A DNA stretch of 64,000 nucleotides from Glycomyces tritici (GCF_030403505.1 NZ_JAUEMJ010000001.1:867762-931761); one strand, 5' to 3'. Numbered from the stretch's first letter, positions 42,951 through 53,476 are shown. Notes: generated by a model not told the origin, from the sequence alone. A program made the numbers and translations.

Positions 42951-44747
42951 CTACGGGTAGCGCAGGCCGTGGCCGAACGCGAAGGCGACCGCGCCGTCCG
43001 CTCCGGGCACGTCCACCGGGAGCGTCCCGCTCGGGTCGACCGCGCCGGTGATCACCTTCGCCAGGGACGCCAGGGAGGCGGCCGTGTACGAGTAGGTCGC
43101 CAGGCTCGCGTTGACCGAGCCGAGGTGCGCGGCGTCGTAGGGCGTGCCGACCGCTGCGTGGACGACCGGGACCCCGGCGTTCAGCAGTTCGGCGACCAGG
43201 TCGGCCTGGGCCCCGCCGGCCTGCACGCCGTACGTCGTGACGACCACGAGGTCGCGGCCCGCGGCGGCGGCGACGGCGGCCTTGATCTGGTCCGCGCTCG
43301 GCTCCTCGCCGGTGACGAGCGCTTCCGCCTGCAGCCCTTCGGCACCCAGGGATTCGGCCAGGCGGGCGGTGGTGTTCTCGCCCCAGCCGGTGACCAGTAC
43401 GCTCCCGGCCGCGAACGGCAGGGTGCCGTCGTTGGCGAGCAGCGTGATCGAGCGGTCGGCGATGTCGGCGGCGACCTGCCGGTGCTCCTCCGAGCCGACC
43501 ACGTCCGTGCCGGCGGGGTCGGTCGAGGGCTCCGCGATGATGCCGCGGGCGGCCTTGAGGGCGAGCAGGCGCCGCACGGAGGCGTCGATGCGCTCCTCGG
43601 TCAGCTCCCCCGATTCGACGGCCGCCAGCACCGCCTCGAAGGCCAGCTGGAAGTCCGGCGGCATGAGCAGCATGTCGACCCCGGCCTGCAGCGCCATCAC
43701 CGGCACCCGCTCGTCCCCGTACTCGGCGCGGACCCCCTCCATCTCGAGGGAGTCGGTGACGACCACGCCGTCGAAGCCGAGCCGCTCGCGCAGCAGGCCG
43801 GTGAGGATCGGCGCCGAGAGCGTGGCGGGCTTCAACGAGTCGTCGAGCGCCGGAAACTGGAGGTGGCCTGACATGACCATGTCGGTCCCGGCGTCGATCG
43901 CGGCCGTGAACGGCGGGGCGTCGATCCGCTCCCACTCCTCGGCGGTGTGCGTGATGACGGGCAGGCCCACGTGGCTGTCCGTGCCCGTGTCGCCATGCCC
44001 GGGGAAGTGCTTGGCGGCGACCGCCACGCCCCCGGCCTGGTAGCCGCCCGTCTGCGCGGCCGTGAACTCGGCGACGAGCGCCGGGTCCGAGCTGAAGGAC
44101 CGCACCCCGATGACCGGGTTCCGCGGGTCCACGTTCACGTCCGAGTCCGGCGCGAAGTTGAGGTTGAGGCCCATCGCGCGCAGCTCCGCGCCGGCGGCCT
44201 CGGCCGCCCGGCGCGCGGCCTCGGTGTCCCGGGTCGCCCCCAGCGGCATCGCCCCGGGGAACTGCGTGGCCGGCTCGCCGATCCGCACGACCGAGCCGTA
44301 CTCCTGGTCGGTGGCGATGAACAGCGGGATCTCGGAGGCCTCCTGGAGGCCGTTCGAGAGCGCCGCGACCTGGTCAGGATCGGACAGTCCGTTGGACCAG
44401 TCGAAGTAGATGATCCCGCCGGGCTTGAAGGCGGCGATGAACGCGGCGCCGTTGGCCGCGCCGAGCCGCTCCATGTTCGAGGCGACCGCATCGGCCTGGC
44501 CGGTGTCAGCCGACTCGCCGTGCACGTAGACCATGAACAGCTGGCCGACCTTGTCCTCCAGGGACATCTCGGCGAGCTGCGTCTCGACCCGCTCCGGGGT
44601 CGGGGCCGCCGGCTCGTCGCCCTGCGGCTGCTCCTCGCCGCGCCGCGAAGCGGCCTCGATGAGCACTGCACCGCCGCCGACGACCGCGAAGGCCCCGGCG
44701 ACGCTCGAGACGAGCACGGTCTTGCGGGAGAGCTTCGGCGAACGCAC
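42951..44747 (-). CDS. Exported GH3 beta-N-acetylhexosaminidase (NagZ-like)
   Basis: The 598-residue protein has a basic N terminus and one hydrophobic segment (VLVSSVAGAFAVVGGGAVLI) that acts as signal peptide or anchor, without a lipobox cysteine. The GH3 barrel carries the NagZ motif KHFPGHGDT (residues 246-254) with the catalytic His, and Asp332 in VVVTDSLEMEGV as nucleophile. A C-terminal alpha/beta sandwich (from about 420) is present, as in Gram-positive two-domain NagZ. It releases GlcNAc from muropeptides or chitin oligomers outside the cell. It lies next to rplR but ends or begins no ribosomal transcript. Confidence 0.88.
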   Translation of the reverse strand: MRSPKLSRKTVLVSSVAGAFAVVGGGAVLIEAASRRGEEQPQGDEPAAPTPERVETQLAEMSLEDKVGQLFMVYVHGESADTGQADAVASNMERLGAANGAAFIAAFKPGGIIYFDWSNGLSDPDQVAALSNGLQEASEIPLFIATDQEYGSVVRIGEPATQFPGAMPLGATRDTEAARRAAEAAGAELRAMGLNLNFAPDSDVNVDPRNPVIGVRSFSSDPALVAEFTAAQTGGYQAGGVAVAAKHFPGHGDTGTDSHVGLPVITHTAEEWERIDAPPFTAAIDAGTDMVMSGHLQFPALDDSLKPATLSAPILTGLLRERLGFDGVVVTDSLEMEGVRAEYGDERVPVMALQAGVDMLLMPPDFQLAFEAVLAAVESGELTEERIDASVRRLLALKAARGIIAEPSTDPAGTDVVGSEEHRQVAADIADRSITLLANDGTLPFAAGSVLVTGWGENTTARLAESLGAEGLQAEALVTGEEPSADQIKAAVAAAAGRDLVVVTTYGVQAGGAQADLVAELLNAGVPVVHAAVGTPYDAAHLGSVNASLATYSYTAASLASLAKVITGAVDPSGTLPVDVPGADGAVAFAFGHGLRYP

Positions 44748-44828
44748 CCGCCCATCCTGACCCAGACCCGCGACCGCCGCCGACGCGACCCGCGGCGGTC
44801 CCGTCGCAAATCACACCGAATACGACGA

Positions 44829-44862
44829 AAGCCGGGAAGGAGCAGATGCTCCTTCCCGGCTT
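44829..44862 (-). terminator. Hairpin directly after rplR (end of the truncated spc operon)
   Basis: A 16-base stem AAGCCGGGAAGGAGCA (44829-44844) pairs with 44847-44862, 19 bases beyond the rplR stop codon. It marks the end of the S10-spc transcript at a point where rpsE would normally continue. Confidence 0.75.
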
Positions 44863-44880
44863 CGAAACCGTTCTGAAGTC

Positions 44881-45276
44881 CTAGAACTTCAGGCCGTTGT
44901 CACGGGCGGCGTCGGCCAGGGCCGCAACGCGGCCGTGGTACTTGACACCACCGCGGTCGAACACGACCGCTTCGACGCCGGCTTCCTTGGCGCGCTCGGC
45001 GACCAGCTTGCCGACTTCCTTGGCCTTGGCGGTCTTGTCGCCCTCGAACGCACGGAGGCCGGCTTCCACCGTCGACGCGGCGGCCAGCGTGTGGCCGGTG
45101 ACGTCGTCGATGACCTGGGCCACGATGTGCTTCGAGGACCGGAAGACCGCGAGGCGCGGCTGCGAGGCCGTACCCGTGATCTTCTTGCGGCCACGGAAGT
45201 GGCGCCGGTTCTTGCCGATCCGGCGACGCTCGGAGACCGAGCCGGACGGGCGGCGGTTTTCGAGTTTGCTCGCCAT
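44881..45276 (-). CDS. rplR: 50S ribosomal protein L18
   Basis: The 131-residue 5S rRNA-binding protein has [19 protein letters not shown] basic N-terminal region and the conserved [14 protein letters not shown] and [24 protein letters not shown] segments. Its ATG overlaps the rplF stop (TAATG). It is the last gene of this ribosomal block; rpsE, its normal follower, lies 22 kb away. Confidence 0.97.
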   Translation of the reverse strand: MASKLENRRPSGSVSERRRIGKNRRHFRGRKKITGTASQPRLAVFRSSKHIVAQVIDDVTGHTLAAASTVEAGLRAFEGDKTAKAKEVGKLVAERAKEAGVEAVVFDRGGVKYHGRVAALADAARDNGLKF

Positions 45277-45815
45277 TACTTACCAGCCTTTCCGGCCTTG
45301 CGGCGGATGCGCTCGTCGACGTACTTGACGCCCTTGCCCTTGTAGGGCTCCGGCGGACGCAGACGGCGAATGTTCGACGCGACCTGACCGACGAGCTGCT
45401 TGTCGATGCCCTCGACGTGCAGCAGGGTCGGCTTCTCGACCTTGAACGAGATGCCTTCCGGAGCGTCGACCTGGATGGTGTGGGAGAAGCCGAGGCTCAT
45501 CTCCACGCCCTTGCCCTTGGCGACGGCCCGGTAACCGGTGCCGTTGATCTCGAGGGACTTCTTGTAGCCCTCCGAGACGCCGACGACCATGTTGTTGACG
45601 AGGCTGCGGGCCAGGCCGTGCAGGGCCCGGGACTTGCGCTCGTCGTTGGGGCGGGTGACCGCGAAGGTCCCGTCCTCGTTCTTCTCGATGGTGATCGGCT
45701 CGGGCAGCTCAGTGCTGAGCTGGCCCTTGGGGCCCTTCACGGTCACCGTCGCGCCATCGATCTTGAGCTCGACGCCGGAGGGCACCAGAATCGGCTGCTT
45801 CCCAATGCGGGACAT
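45276..45815 (-). CDS. rplF: 50S ribosomal protein L6
   Basis: The 179-residue protein begins [15 protein letters not shown], has two repeated beta-alpha domains and the C-terminal signature [16 protein letters not shown]. It binds 23S rRNA near the factor-binding centre. Confidence 0.98.
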   Translation of the reverse strand: MSRIGKQPILVPSGVELKIDGATVTVKGPKGQLSTELPEPITIEKNEDGTFAVTRPNDERKSRALHGLARSLVNNMVVGVSEGYKKSLEINGTGYRAVAKGKGVEMSLGFSHTIQVDAPEGISFKVEKPTLLHVEGIDKQLVGQVASNIRRLRPPEPYKGKGVKYVDERIRRKAGKAGK

Positions 45816-45830
45816 GCTTATACCCTCCTG

Positions 45831-46238
45831 CTACCAGACGTAGGCGATGACTTCGCCGCCAACGCCGCGCTTGCGAGCCTGGCGGTCCGTCAGCAGGCCC
45901 TGGGAGGTGGACACGATGGCCACACCCAGGCCGCCGAGGACGCGCGGCAGCTCAGTGGACTTGGCGTAGACCCGCAGGCCCGGCTTGGAGACGCGGCGCA
46001 GGCCCGCAAGGGACCGCTCGCGGCGCTCGCCGAACTTCAGGTCGATCACCAAGGTCTTGCCGACTTTGCCCTCTTCAGGGTCCACGACCTTCCACTCGGC
46101 GATGTAGCCCTCCTGCTTGAGGACCTCCGCGATGGAGGCCTTCATCTTGGAGTGCGGCATCTTGAGCTCGTCGTGGTACGCCTGGTTGGCGTTCCGCAGA
46201 CGGGTCAGCATGTCTGCGATCGGGTCGGTCATTGTCAT
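45831..46238 (-). CDS. rpsH: 30S ribosomal protein S8
   Basis: The 135-residue protein starts [20 protein letters not shown] and ends with [12 protein letters not shown]8 binds 16S rRNA helix 21 and in many bacteria represses the spc operon by binding its mRNA; whether the detached rpsE half keeps this control is an open question here. Confidence 0.98.
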   Translation of the reverse strand: MTMTDPIADMLTRLRNANQAYHDELKMPHSKMKASIAEVLKQEGYIAEWKVVDPEEGKVGKTLVIDLKFGERRERSLAGLRRVSKPGLRVYAKSTELPRVLGGLGVAIVSTSQGLLTDRQARKRGVGGEVIAYVW

Positions 46239-46323
46239 TAGCGTTGTTTACCTTTCTCACCCCGGTTCCCCGCCTTATGAAGACTGGCGGGGCCTGTGGC
46301 GATCGGAGCTATGGGCCCTGGAG

Positions 46324-46509
46324 TTACCAGGAAGCCTTGTGGACGCCCGGGAGTTCACCCGCGTGGGCCATGTCGCGCACGCAGACGCGGCACAGGCCGA
46401 ACTTGCGGTAGACGGCCTTCGGCCGGCCGCACTTCTGGCAGCGGGTGTAGGCGCGCACGGCGAACTTCGGCTTCCGCTTGGCCTTCGCGATGAGGGCTTT
46501 CTTAGCCAT
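46324..46509 (-). CDS. rpsZ: 30S ribosomal protein S14, zinc-binding type
   Basis: A 61-residue protein with the zinc ribbon [20 protein letters not shown] (two CxxC pairs), the short zinc-type paralogue. It overlaps the end of rplE by eight bases. Confidence 0.97.
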   Translation of the reverse strand: MAKKALIAKAKRKPKFAVRAYTRCQKCGRPKAVYRKFGLCRVCVRDMAHAGELPGVHKASW

Positions 46510-47077
46510 TGTCGTTCTCCTTGAACGGGAAGCCGAGCAGCTTCAGGAACGCCCGGCCTTCGTCGTCGGTCTTCGCAGTGGTCACCAGCGTGATGTCCAT
46601 ACCGCGAACCCGGTCGATCTTGTCCTGGTCGATCTCGGGGAACACGCTCTGCTCGGTGAGACCGAAGGTGTAGTTCCCGTTGCCGTCGAACTGCTGGTCC
46701 GAAAGACCGCGGAAGTCGCGGATGCGCGGCAGCGCGATCGCCAGAAGGCGGTCGAGGAACTCCCACATGCGGTCGCCGCGAAGGGTCACCTTCGCGCCGA
46801 TCGCCTGGCCCTCGCGCAGCTTGAACTGCGCGATCGACTTCTTGGCCCGACGGACGAGAGGCTTCTGACCGGTGATGGTGGTCAGGTCCTCCAGCGCACC
46901 GTTGATGAGCTTCGAGTCGCGAGCGGCCTCGCCGACACCCATGTTGACCACGATCTTCGTCAGACCGGGGATCTGGTGGATGTTCACGTACTTGAACTGG
47001 TCCTGCAGCGCGGGCCTGATCTCGGAGCGGTAAGTCTCCTTCAGGCGCGGCTGGACCTTCTCTGCAACGTCAGTCAT
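46502..47077 (-). CDS. rplE: 50S ribosomal protein L5
   Basis: The 191-residue 5S rRNA-binding protein contains [16 protein letters not shown] and [26 protein letters not shown]. It overlaps rplX by one base and rpsZ by eight, showing tight coupling. Confidence 0.98.
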   Translation of the reverse strand: MTDVAEKVQPRLKETYRSEIRPALQDQFKYVNIHQIPGLTKIVVNMGVGEAARDSKLINGALEDLTTITGQKPLVRRAKKSIAQFKLREGQAIGAKVTLRGDRMWEFLDRLLAIALPRIRDFRGLSDQQFDGNGNYTFGLTEQSVFPEIDQDKIDRVRGMDITLVTTAKTDDEGRAFLKLLGFPFKENDNG

Positions 47078-47391
47078 TACAGGTCCTTACCCGTCCGCTT
47101 CGAAACGCGGACCTTGCGGCCGTCGTCGCCGAACCGGTAGCCCACGCGGGTGGGCTGGTTGTCGGCGTCCAGGACCTGCACGTTCGAGATGTGGATCGCG
47201 GATTCCTGCACCACGATGCCACCGGTCTTCGAACCGCGCGCGGTCTGCCCGGCCTTGGTGTGCTTGGTGATGCGGTTGACGCCCTCGACGAGCACGCGCT
47301 CGCGGTCGGGGTACGACTCCAGCACCAGGCCCTCGGCTCCCTTGTCCTTGCCCGCGATGACGCGGACTCGGTCGCCCTTCTTGATCTTCAT
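47077..47391 (-). CDS. rplX: 50S ribosomal protein L24
   Basis: A 104-residue early-assembly protein starting [20 protein letters not shown] (KOW motif) and containing [12 protein letters not shown]. Confidence 0.98.
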   Translation of the reverse strand: MKIKKGDRVRVIAGKDKGAEGLVLESYPDRERVLVEGVNRITKHTKAGQTARGSKTGGIVVQESAIHISNVQVLDADNQPTRVGYRFGDDGRKVRVSKRTGKDL

Positions 47392-47394
47392 CTC

Positions 47395-47760
47395 TTACAG
47401 CACCTCCGGTGCGAGGGAGATGATCTTCATGAACTGCTTGTCGCGCAGTTCGCGGGCGACCGGCCCGAAGATACGGGTCCCTCGCGGTTCGCCGTCCTTG
47501 ACGAGGACGGCGGCGTTCTCGTCGAACTTGATGTACGTGCCGTCGGGACGGCGCGTCTCCTTGACCGTCCGAACGATGACCGCCTTGACGACGTCACCCT
47601 TCTTCACCCCGGCTCCGGGGTTGGCGTCCTTGACGGTCGCCACGATCGTGTCGCCGATACCGGCGTAGCGTCGGCCGGAGCCGCCGAGGACACGGATGCA
47701 CAGGATCTCCCGCGCACCGGTGTTGTCGGCGACCTTGAGCCGCGACTCTTGCTGAATCAC
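47395..47760 (-). CDS. rplN: 50S ribosomal protein L14
   Basis: A 121-residue protein starting [20 protein letters not shown] with [15 protein letters not shown] and the ending [12 protein letters not shown]. It contributes to the intersubunit bridge. Confidence 0.98.
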   Translation of the reverse strand: MIQQESRLKVADNTGAREILCIRVLGGSGRRYAGIGDTIVATVKDANPGAGVKKGDVVKAVIVRTVKETRRPDGTYIKFDENAAVLVKDGEPRGTRIFGPVARELRDKQFMKIISLAPEVL

Positions 47761-47772
47761 GTCCCGATCCCC

Positions 47773-48042
47773 CTACTTCGCCTTCTCGAGGATCTCGACG
47801 ATGCGCCAACGCTTGGTCTTCGACAGCGGACGGGTCTCCATGATGGAGACGCGGTCGCCGATGCCGGCCTCGTTGTTCTCGTCGTGAGCCTTGTACTTCT
47901 TGTTGGACCGAATGACCTTGCCGTACAGCGGGTGCTTCTTGCGGTCTTCGACCTCGACGACAGCGGTCTTGTCCATCTTGTCGCCGGTCACGAAGCCCTC
48001 AAGGACCTTGCGCCGACCGCGAGTCTGAGTTTCCTCGCTCAC
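47773..48042 (-). CDS. rpsQ: 30S ribosomal protein S17
   Basis: An 89-residue OB-fold protein with the signature [28 protein letters not shown] and [19 protein letters not shown]. It overlaps rpmC by four bases. Confidence 0.98.
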   Translation of the reverse strand: MSEETQTRGRRKVLEGFVTGDKMDKTAVVEVEDRKKHPLYGKVIRSNKKYKAHDENNEAGIGDRVSIMETRPLSKTKRWRIVEILEKAK

Positions 48043-48272
48043 TTCTCAACCTCCTCCGGCGCGGCGCTGAGGCCCAACCGGCGCTCGTTCATCACGGTGT
48101 AGATCCGCGCGATCTCCTTGCGGACCAGACCGAGCTCGTGGTTGTTCTCCAGCTGGCCCGTAGCGTTACGGACCCGCAGGTTGAACAGCTCTTCCTTCTT
48201 CTCCACGAGCTTCGCCTGGAGTTCCTTGTCGTTGAGCTCGCGCAGCTCACCGGTGTCGATACCAGTAGCCAT
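48039..48272 (-). CDS. rpmC: 50S ribosomal protein L29
   Basis: A 77-residue helical hairpin protein ([33 protein letters not shown]) located near the peptide exit tunnel. Confidence 0.97.
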   Translation of the reverse strand: MATGIDTGELRELNDKELQAKLVEKKEELFNLRVRNATGQLENNHELGLVRKEIARIYTVMNERRLGLSAAPEEVEK

Positions 48273-48274
48273 TG

Positions 48275-48700
48275 CTACTCACCTGCCCCTTCACGAGAGA
48301 CGATGCGGCACTTCATCGGCAGCTTGTGGATCGCCCGCTGGAGCGCCTCGTGGGCGATCTCCTCGGTCGGATACGAAAGCTCGAACATGACGCGGCCGGG
48401 CTTGACGTTCGCCACCCAGAACTCGGGCGAACCCTTACCGGAACCCTGACGGGTCTCGGCGGGCTTCTTCGTGATCGCACGGTCCGGGAAGATCGTGATC
48501 CAGACCTTGCCGCCACGCTTGATGTGGCGGGTCATGGCGATACGAGCGGACTCGATCTGGCGGTTGGTCACATAGCTGTGCTCCAGCGCCTGGATGCCGT
48601 ACTCGCCGAAGGAGACCTTCGTGCCGCGAGTGGCCTTGCCCTTGCGCTTCGGAGCGTGAGGCTTCCGGTAACCGCGCGGCGGTTTCCGTGGCATGAGCAT
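48275..48700 (-). CDS. rplP: 50S ribosomal protein L16
   Basis: A 141-residue protein starting [20 protein letters not shown] with [19 protein letters not shown] and [16 protein letters not shown]. It binds near the peptidyl-transferase centre and A-site tRNA. Confidence 0.98.
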   Translation of the reverse strand: MLMPRKPPRGYRKPHAPKRKGKATRGTKVSFGEYGIQALEHSYVTNRQIESARIAMTRHIKRGGKVWITIFPDRAITKKPAETRQGSGKGSPEFWVANVKPGRVMFELSYPTEEIAHEALQRAIHKLPMKCRIVSREGAGE

Positions 48701-48705
48701 GTCGC

Positions 48706-49515
48706 TTAGCCCTCCTGCTTCTCAGACTCGGCGGGCGCGGCGGCAACGGCCTCCGCAGGCTGAGCGGCGGTGCCACGGCCACCACGGCCGCGTCCGCCAC
48801 GGGCGGCGCCGGCTCCGCCGCGGCCACCACGGCCGCCGCGGTCGGGACCGGAGTCCCGGCGACGCTGCACCTGCTCGGCCTGCTCCTTGAGCGTGGCCTC
48901 ACCCTTGTAGATCCAGACCTTCACGCCGATGCGGCCGAAGGTCGTGGCGGCCTCGAACAGGCCGTAGTCGATGTTCGCGCGCAGCGTGTGCAGAGGGACC
49001 TGGCCCTCGCGGTACTGCTCGGAACGGCTCATCTCGGCACCGCCGAGGCGGCCGGAGCACTGGACCTTGATGCCCTTCACGGTCGGGTTGCGCATGGCCG
49101 ACTGAATGGCCTTGCGCATCGCGCGACGGAAGTTGACACGGCTGGACAGCTGCTCCGCGACGCCCTGGGCGACGAGCTGCGCATCGATGTCGGGGTTCTT
49201 GACCTCGATGATGTTCAGCTGGACCTGCTTGCCCGTCAGCTTCTCCAGGTTGCCGCGCAGACGATCGGCCTCGGCGCCTTTGCGGCCGATGACGATGCCC
49301 GGGCGGGCGGTGTGGATGTCGACGCGGACCCGCTCGCGGGTGCGTTCGATCTCCACCTTGGAGATGCCGGCGCGCTCGAGACCCTTGGTCATGAGCTGGC
49401 GGATCTTGACGTCCTCGCCGATGTAGTCGGCGTACTCCTTGTCGGCGTACCAACGCGAGGTCCAGTCGGCGCTGATGCCGAGGCGGTACCCGTGCGGGTG
49501 GATTTTCTGACCCAT
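48706..49515 (-). CDS. rpsC: 30S ribosomal protein S3 with RG-rich C-terminal extension
   Basis: The 269-residue protein has a KH domain and S3 core ([50 protein letters not shown]) over about residues 1-215. The last 50 residues are an Arg/Gly-rich tail ([20 protein letters not shown]) ending in an Ala/Glu-rich acidic stretch. S3 lies at the mRNA entry channel together with S5, which has a similar tail in this genome. Confidence 0.97.
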   Translation of the reverse strand: MGQKIHPHGYRLGISADWTSRWYADKEYADYIGEDVKIRQLMTKGLERAGISKVEIERTRERVRVDIHTARPGIVIGRKGAEADRLRGNLEKLTGKQVQLNIIEVKNPDIDAQLVAQGVAEQLSSRVNFRRAMRKAIQSAMRNPTVKGIKVQCSGRLGGAEMSRSEQYREGQVPLHTLRANIDYGLFEAATTFGRIGVKVWIYKGEATLKEQAEQVQRRRDSGPDRGGRGGRGGAGAARGGRGRGGRGTAAQPAEAVAAAPAESEKQEG

Positions 49516-49979
49516 TAGGCGGTCTCCTCCTTCTCAGCGTTCTCGGACTTCACGTCAGCCTCGACCGGCTTCGGGGCGGCGGCCTTGGGCCGGCGAACCG
49601 AGGGAGCGGCGGACTGCTTGGCCTGGACCGACTCGACCACCACGGTGATGTGGCTGGTGCGCTTGTTGATCCGGTAGGCGCGACCGTGGGCGCGCGGGCG
49701 GTACCGACGCATGGTCGGGCCCTCGTCGACCTTGATCTCGGACACCAGAAGCGATTCCGGGTCGAGACCGAGGTTGTTCTCGGCGTTCGCCTGAGCCGAC
49801 GCGATGACCTTGTACACGATCTCGGCCGCGCTGAAAGGCGCGAACTCGAGAGTCGTCAAGGCCTCGTCCACGGGCAGACCACGCACGAGGTCGACGACGC
49901 GGCGCGCCTTGCGAGGTGCTACGCGGACGTACCGCGCCACCGCGCGCGCCTTCGGAGCCTCCTGCTCCACTGTTGCCAT
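49515..49979 (-). CDS. rplV: 50S ribosomal protein L22
   Basis: The 154-residue protein has the core [22 protein letters not shown] and the exit-tunnel hairpin region [18 protein letters not shown] (the macrolide-resistance hotspot). A Lys/Ala/Glu-rich tail of about 35 residues follows, as in many actinomycetes. It overlaps rpsC by one base. Confidence 0.97.
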   Translation of the reverse strand: MATVEQEAPKARAVARYVRVAPRKARRVVDLVRGLPVDEALTTLEFAPFSAAEIVYKVIASAQANAENNLGLDPESLLVSEIKVDEGPTMRRYRPRAHGRAYRINKRTSHITVVVESVQAKQSAAPSVRRPKAAAPKPVEADVKSENAEKEETA

Positions 49980-50017
49980 CGTTTTAAATCCTTCGTTCGT
50001 TTCTCATAGCCCGTGGC

Positions 50018-50299
50018 CTAGCGGCGACGGCTCTTCCGGTCGTCCTTCTCGTGCCCGCGGAACGTGCGGGTGGGAGCGAACTCGCCGAGCTTGTGCCCGA
50101 CCATGTTCTCCGTGACGTAGACCGGAACGTGCTTGCGACCGTCGTGCACGCCGAAGGTCAACCCGATGAAGTCCGGGGTGATCGTCGAGCGGCGCGACCA
50201 CGTCTTGATGACGTTCTTGCTCTTGGTCTCGATCGCAACGTCCACCTTCTTCTGCAGGTGGTCGTCGATGAACGGGCCCTTCTTGAGGCTGCGAGCCAT
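50018..50299 (-). CDS. rpsS: 30S ribosomal protein S19
   Basis: A 93-residue protein starting [19 protein letters not shown] with [30 protein letters not shown]. It binds S13 and 16S rRNA in the subunit head. Confidence 0.98.
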   Translation of the reverse strand: MARSLKKGPFIDDHLQKKVDVAIETKSKNVIKTWSRRSTITPDFIGLTFGVHDGRKHVPVYVTENMVGHKLGEFAPTRTFRGHEKDDRKSRRR

Positions 50300-50302
50300 G
50301 GA

Positions 50303-51145
50303 CTACTTCCCTCGCTTCCGGTTGACGTTGCGACGACGGACGATGAGCCGGTCGTTCGGGTGGTTGCGCTTGCGGGTGCGGCCCTCGGGCTTGCCCTGCG
50401 GGTTCACCGGGTGGCGACCACCGGACGTACGGCCTTCACCACCACCGTGCGGGTGGTCGACCGGGTTCATGACGACACCGCGGACGGTCGGGCGCCAGCC
50501 CTTCCAACGCATGCGGCCGGCCTTGCCCCAGTTGATGTTGCCCTGCTCGGCGTTGCCGACTTCACCGACGGTGCCGCGGCAGGTGACCTGGACCAGGCGG
50601 ATCTCACCGGAAGGCATGCGCAGGTGCGCGTACTTGCCTTCACGGGCGAGGAGCTGGATCGAGGCGCCGGCGGAACGGCCCAGAGCGGCGCCGCCGCCGG
50701 GCTTGAGCTCCACCGCGTGGATCGTGGTACCGACCGGAATGTGACGCAGCTCCAGCGAGTTGCCGGGCTTGATGTCGGCCTCCGGGCCGTTCTCGATCAC
50801 GTCACCCTGCTTGATGCCCTTGGGGGCCAGGATGTAGCGCTTCTCGCCGTCCGCGTAGTGCAGCAGCGCGATGTTGGCGGTGCGGTTGGGGTCGTACTCG
50901 ATGTGAGCGACCTTCGCCGGCACGCCGTCCTTGTCGTGACGACGGAAGTCGATCACGCGGTAACGGCGCTTGTGGCCGCCGCCGCGGTGACGGGTCGAGA
51001 TCTTGCCCGAGTTGTTGCGTCCACCGGTCTTGGAGATCGGACGGAGCAGCGACTTCTCAGGAGTCGAGCGGGTGATCTCGGCGAAGTCGGAGACGCTCGA
51101 ACCGCGACGACCCGGGGTCGTCGGCTTGTACTTGCGAATAGCCAT
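50303..51145 (-). CDS. rplB: 50S ribosomal protein L2
   Basis: The 280-residue 23S rRNA-binding protein is needed for peptidyl transfer. It contains [24 protein letters not shown]-like [10 protein letters not shown] and the conserved His region [15 protein letters not shown]. Confidence 0.98.
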   Translation of the reverse strand: MAIRKYKPTTPGRRGSSVSDFAEITRSTPEKSLLRPISKTGGRNNSGKISTRHRGGGHKRRYRVIDFRRHDKDGVPAKVAHIEYDPNRTANIALLHYADGEKRYILAPKGIKQGDVIENGPEADIKPGNSLELRHIPVGTTIHAVELKPGGGAALGRSAGASIQLLAREGKYAHLRMPSGEIRLVQVTCRGTVGEVGNAEQGNINWGKAGRMRWKGWRPTVRGVVMNPVDHPHGGGEGRTSGGRHPVNPQGKPEGRTRKRNHPNDRLIVRRRNVNRKRGK

Positions 51146-51157
51146 CTCTTCTAGCTC

Positions 51158-51472
51158 CTACGAGATCTGTCCGCCGAAGATCTCACCCAGGCGACCGGGG
51201 TCGCCTTCCACGGTGACGATCGCGTGCTTGACACTCTTGCGCTGTCCCCAGCCCGTGCGGGTGCGCTTGCGCTTGCCCGACCGGTTCAGGGTGTTGACGC
51301 TCTTGACGTCCACGTTGAAGATCTGCTTGATAGCGATCTTGATGTGGCTCTTGTTGGCGCGCGGGTCGACCTCGAAGGTGTACTTGCCCTCGCCGAGGAG
51401 GGTGTAGGTCTTCTCCGAGATGACCGGCTTGATGATGATGTCGCGCGGGTCGGCGACGGTCACTTCGCTCAC
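51158..51472 (-). CDS. rplW: 50S ribosomal protein L23
   Basis: A 104-residue protein at the tunnel exit that docks SRP and trigger factor; signature [24 protein letters not shown]. It overlaps rplD by four bases (ATGA). Confidence 0.98.
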   Translation of the reverse strand: MSEVTVADPRDIIIKPVISEKTYTLLGEGKYTFEVDPRANKSHIKIAIKQIFNVDVKSVNTLNRSGKRKRTRTGWGQRKSVKHAIVTVEGDPGRLGEIFGGQIS

Positions 51473-52119
51473 GCCGCGACCTCCTGCTCAGTCCGGTCAG
51501 CGATGAACGCCTCGATGGCGGCCTCGCTGAACACGATGTCCTCGTTGTTGAGCACGTCGTAGGTGTTGACCTGGCCCCAGTCGAGGAGGTGCACCTCGGG
51601 CAGGTTCCGCAGGCTCAGGGCCGCGGTCTGCTCGTCGCGCGTGAGGACCACCAGGACCTTGGAGGACTCGGTGATCGTGGCCAGAGCGGCCTGCGCGGAC
51701 TTCGTCTTGGGCGACTCGCCCTCGACGAAGGCGTCGATGACGTGCACGTTCTCGCCGCGCACCCGGTCGGTGAGGGCGCCCGCGAGAGCGGCCGCCTTCA
51801 TCTTCTTGGGGGTCCGCTCGGCGTACGACCGCGGCTGCGGGCCGTGGACGACGCCACCGCCGTTGAACTGCGGCGCGCGGATCGAGCCCTGACGGGCGCG
51901 ACCGGTGCCCTTCTGGCGGTACGGCTTCTTGCCACCGCCGCGGACTTCGCCGCGGGTCTTGGTCTTCGCCGAACCGGTGCGGGCGGCGGCCAGTTGCGCG
52001 GTGACGACCTGGTGCATGAGCGGGATGTTCGGCTCGACGTCGAAGATCGACGCCGGGAGCTCGATGGTCTTACCCGTCGCCTCACCAGAGGCGTTCTTCA
52101 CGTTGATTTCGAGGCTCAT
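51469..52119 (-). CDS. rplD: 50S ribosomal protein L4
   Basis: The 216-residue protein has the tunnel loop [28 protein letters not shown] and [12 protein letters not shown]. In E. coli L4 represses the S10 operon through its leader RNA; a long leader exists here too. The ATG at 52119 follows rplC by two bases. Confidence 0.97.
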   Translation of the reverse strand: MSLEINVKNASGEATGKTIELPASIFDVEPNIPLMHQVVTAQLAAARTGSAKTKTRGEVRGGGKKPYRQKGTGRARQGSIRAPQFNGGGVVHGPQPRSYAERTPKKMKAAALAGALTDRVRGENVHVIDAFVEGESPKTKSAQAALATITESSKVLVVLTRDEQTAALSLRNLPEVHLLDWGQVNTYDVLNNEDIVFSEAAIEAFIADRTEQEVAA

Positions 52120-52121
52120 GG

Positions 52122-52769
52122 TTATGCCACCTGCTTGACTGCCGTGCGGACGAGCACCAGGCCGTTCTTCGGCCCGGGGATGGCGCCCACGATGAGCAGC
52201 AGACCGCGCTCGGCGTCGACCGCCTGAATGCGCAGGTTCTGCGTCGTGTGTCGGGAGTGACCCATCCGGCCGGCCATGCGCATGCCCTTGAAGACGCGGC
52301 CCGGGGTGGCGCAGCCACCGATCGAGCCGGGCGCGCGGTGGACCTTGTGAGCACCGTGGCTGGCGGGGAGACCCCCGAAGCCGTGGCGCTTCATCACACC
52401 GGCGAAGCCCTTGCCCTTGGTCGTGCCGGTGACGTCCACGAGCTGACCGGTTTCGAAGATGGTGGCTTCGACGGTCTGTCCGAGGTCGTAGTCGGCGGCG
52501 TCCGCAGTGCGCAGTTCGACGAGGTGGCGACGCGGAGCGACACCGGCCTTCTCGAAGTGGCCCTGAAGCGGCTTGGTCACGTTCTTGAGTTTGATGTCGC
52601 CGAAGCCCAGCTGGACGGCCGAGTAGCCGTCGACGTCGGGCTTGCGAACCTGGGTGACCACGTTCGGGCCGGCCTGCACCACAGTGACGGGAACGGCGCG
52701 GCCGTTCTCGTCCCAAACCTGGGTCATGCCGAGCTTGGTGCCCAGGATTCCCTTGATCTGCCTGTCCAT
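52122..52769 (-). CDS. rplC: 50S ribosomal protein L3
   Basis: The 215-residue protein begins [23 protein letters not shown] and has the central [20 protein letters not shown] loop that reaches the peptidyl-transferase centre. The in-frame extension beyond 52769 is not part of the protein. Confidence 0.98.
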   Translation of the reverse strand: MDRQIKGILGTKLGMTQVWDENGRAVPVTVVQAGPNVVTQVRKPDVDGYSAVQLGFGDIKLKNVTKPLQGHFEKAGVAPRRHLVELRTADAADYDLGQTVEATIFETGQLVDVTGTTKGKGFAGVMKRHGFGGLPASHGAHKVHRAPGSIGGCATPGRVFKGMRMAGRMGHSRHTTQNLRIQAVDAERGLLLIVGAIPGPKNGLVLVRTAVKQVA

Positions 52770-52776
52770 TGGTCCC

Positions 52777-53085
52777 CTACAGCTTGATCTCGATGTCGAC
52801 GCCGGCCGGGAGGTCAAGGCGCATCAACGAGTCGACCGTCTTCGGGGTCGGGTCGAGAATGTCGATGAGGCGCTTGTGCGTGCGCATCTCGAAGTGCTCG
52901 CGCGAGTCCTTGTACTTGTGCGGCGACCGGATCACGCAGAAGCGGTTGATCTCAGTCGGCAGCGGCACCGGCCCGGAGATGGCAGCACCGGTACGGGTGA
53001 CCGTCTCCACGATCTTGCGGGCCGAGGAGTCTACGACCTCGTGGTCGTAGGCTTTCAGCCTGATGCGGATCTTCTGTCCCGCCAT
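52777..53085 (-). CDS. rpsJ: 30S ribosomal protein S10
   Basis: The 102-residue protein starts [19 protein letters not shown], with [31 protein letters not shown]. It also acts as NusE in antitermination. ATG at 53085 has AGGAAT upstream. It is the first gene of the S10-spc transcript ending at rplR. Confidence 0.98.
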   Translation of the reverse strand: MAGQKIRIRLKAYDHEVVDSSARKIVETVTRTGAAISGPVPLPTEINRFCVIRSPHKYKDSREHFEMRTHKRLIDILDPTPKTVDSLMRLDLPAGVDIEIKL

Positions 53086-53332
53086 GATTCCTAACCTAAC
53101 GTAAATTGGCTGTTCAGACCGCTCCACGCGGTCGGGCGTGTCGCGAGTTTAAGACTTGCCTGGGGGCACAGCTGTCCCCCTTGCCGGTCTCTTTGGCTCG
53201 CCCGCCTGCCCGTCATGAAACGGTCCCTCTCAGCACGGCTAAGTGCCTACTCGGGCCCGCGGGCCGGGCGTGAGCACCGGTGTCCTTCGCAGTGCACAGC
53301 ACTGGGAACGCCGGAGCGTACGCAACCTGAAT

Positions 53333-53362
53333 ATTATGCCTGCTCCCCCATTCGCCCAGCAA
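53333..53362 (-). promoter_or_regulatory. Promoter of the S10 operon
   Basis: Minus-strand TTGCTG (53362-53357), 18 bases, CATAAT (53338-53333). The flanking sequence CAGGCATAAT, four bases, AGGTTGCG recurs before rpsE. Confidence 0.65.
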
Positions 53363-53476
53363 GCTGGGGTCGGGCAACAGTGGGACAGGTTACGCGTATG
53401 CGCTTCGTGCACGTCTCATGCGCCGGACCGGAGGATGCCCCCGGTCACCATGCGTTCGGTATGAGACGCAAGTGAA

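Noticed and set aside
22793..44880. Prophage, integrative element or genomic island with integrase
   Set aside because: No integrase, recombinase, transposase, phage or conjugation gene and no tRNA or direct repeats were seen at the borders.
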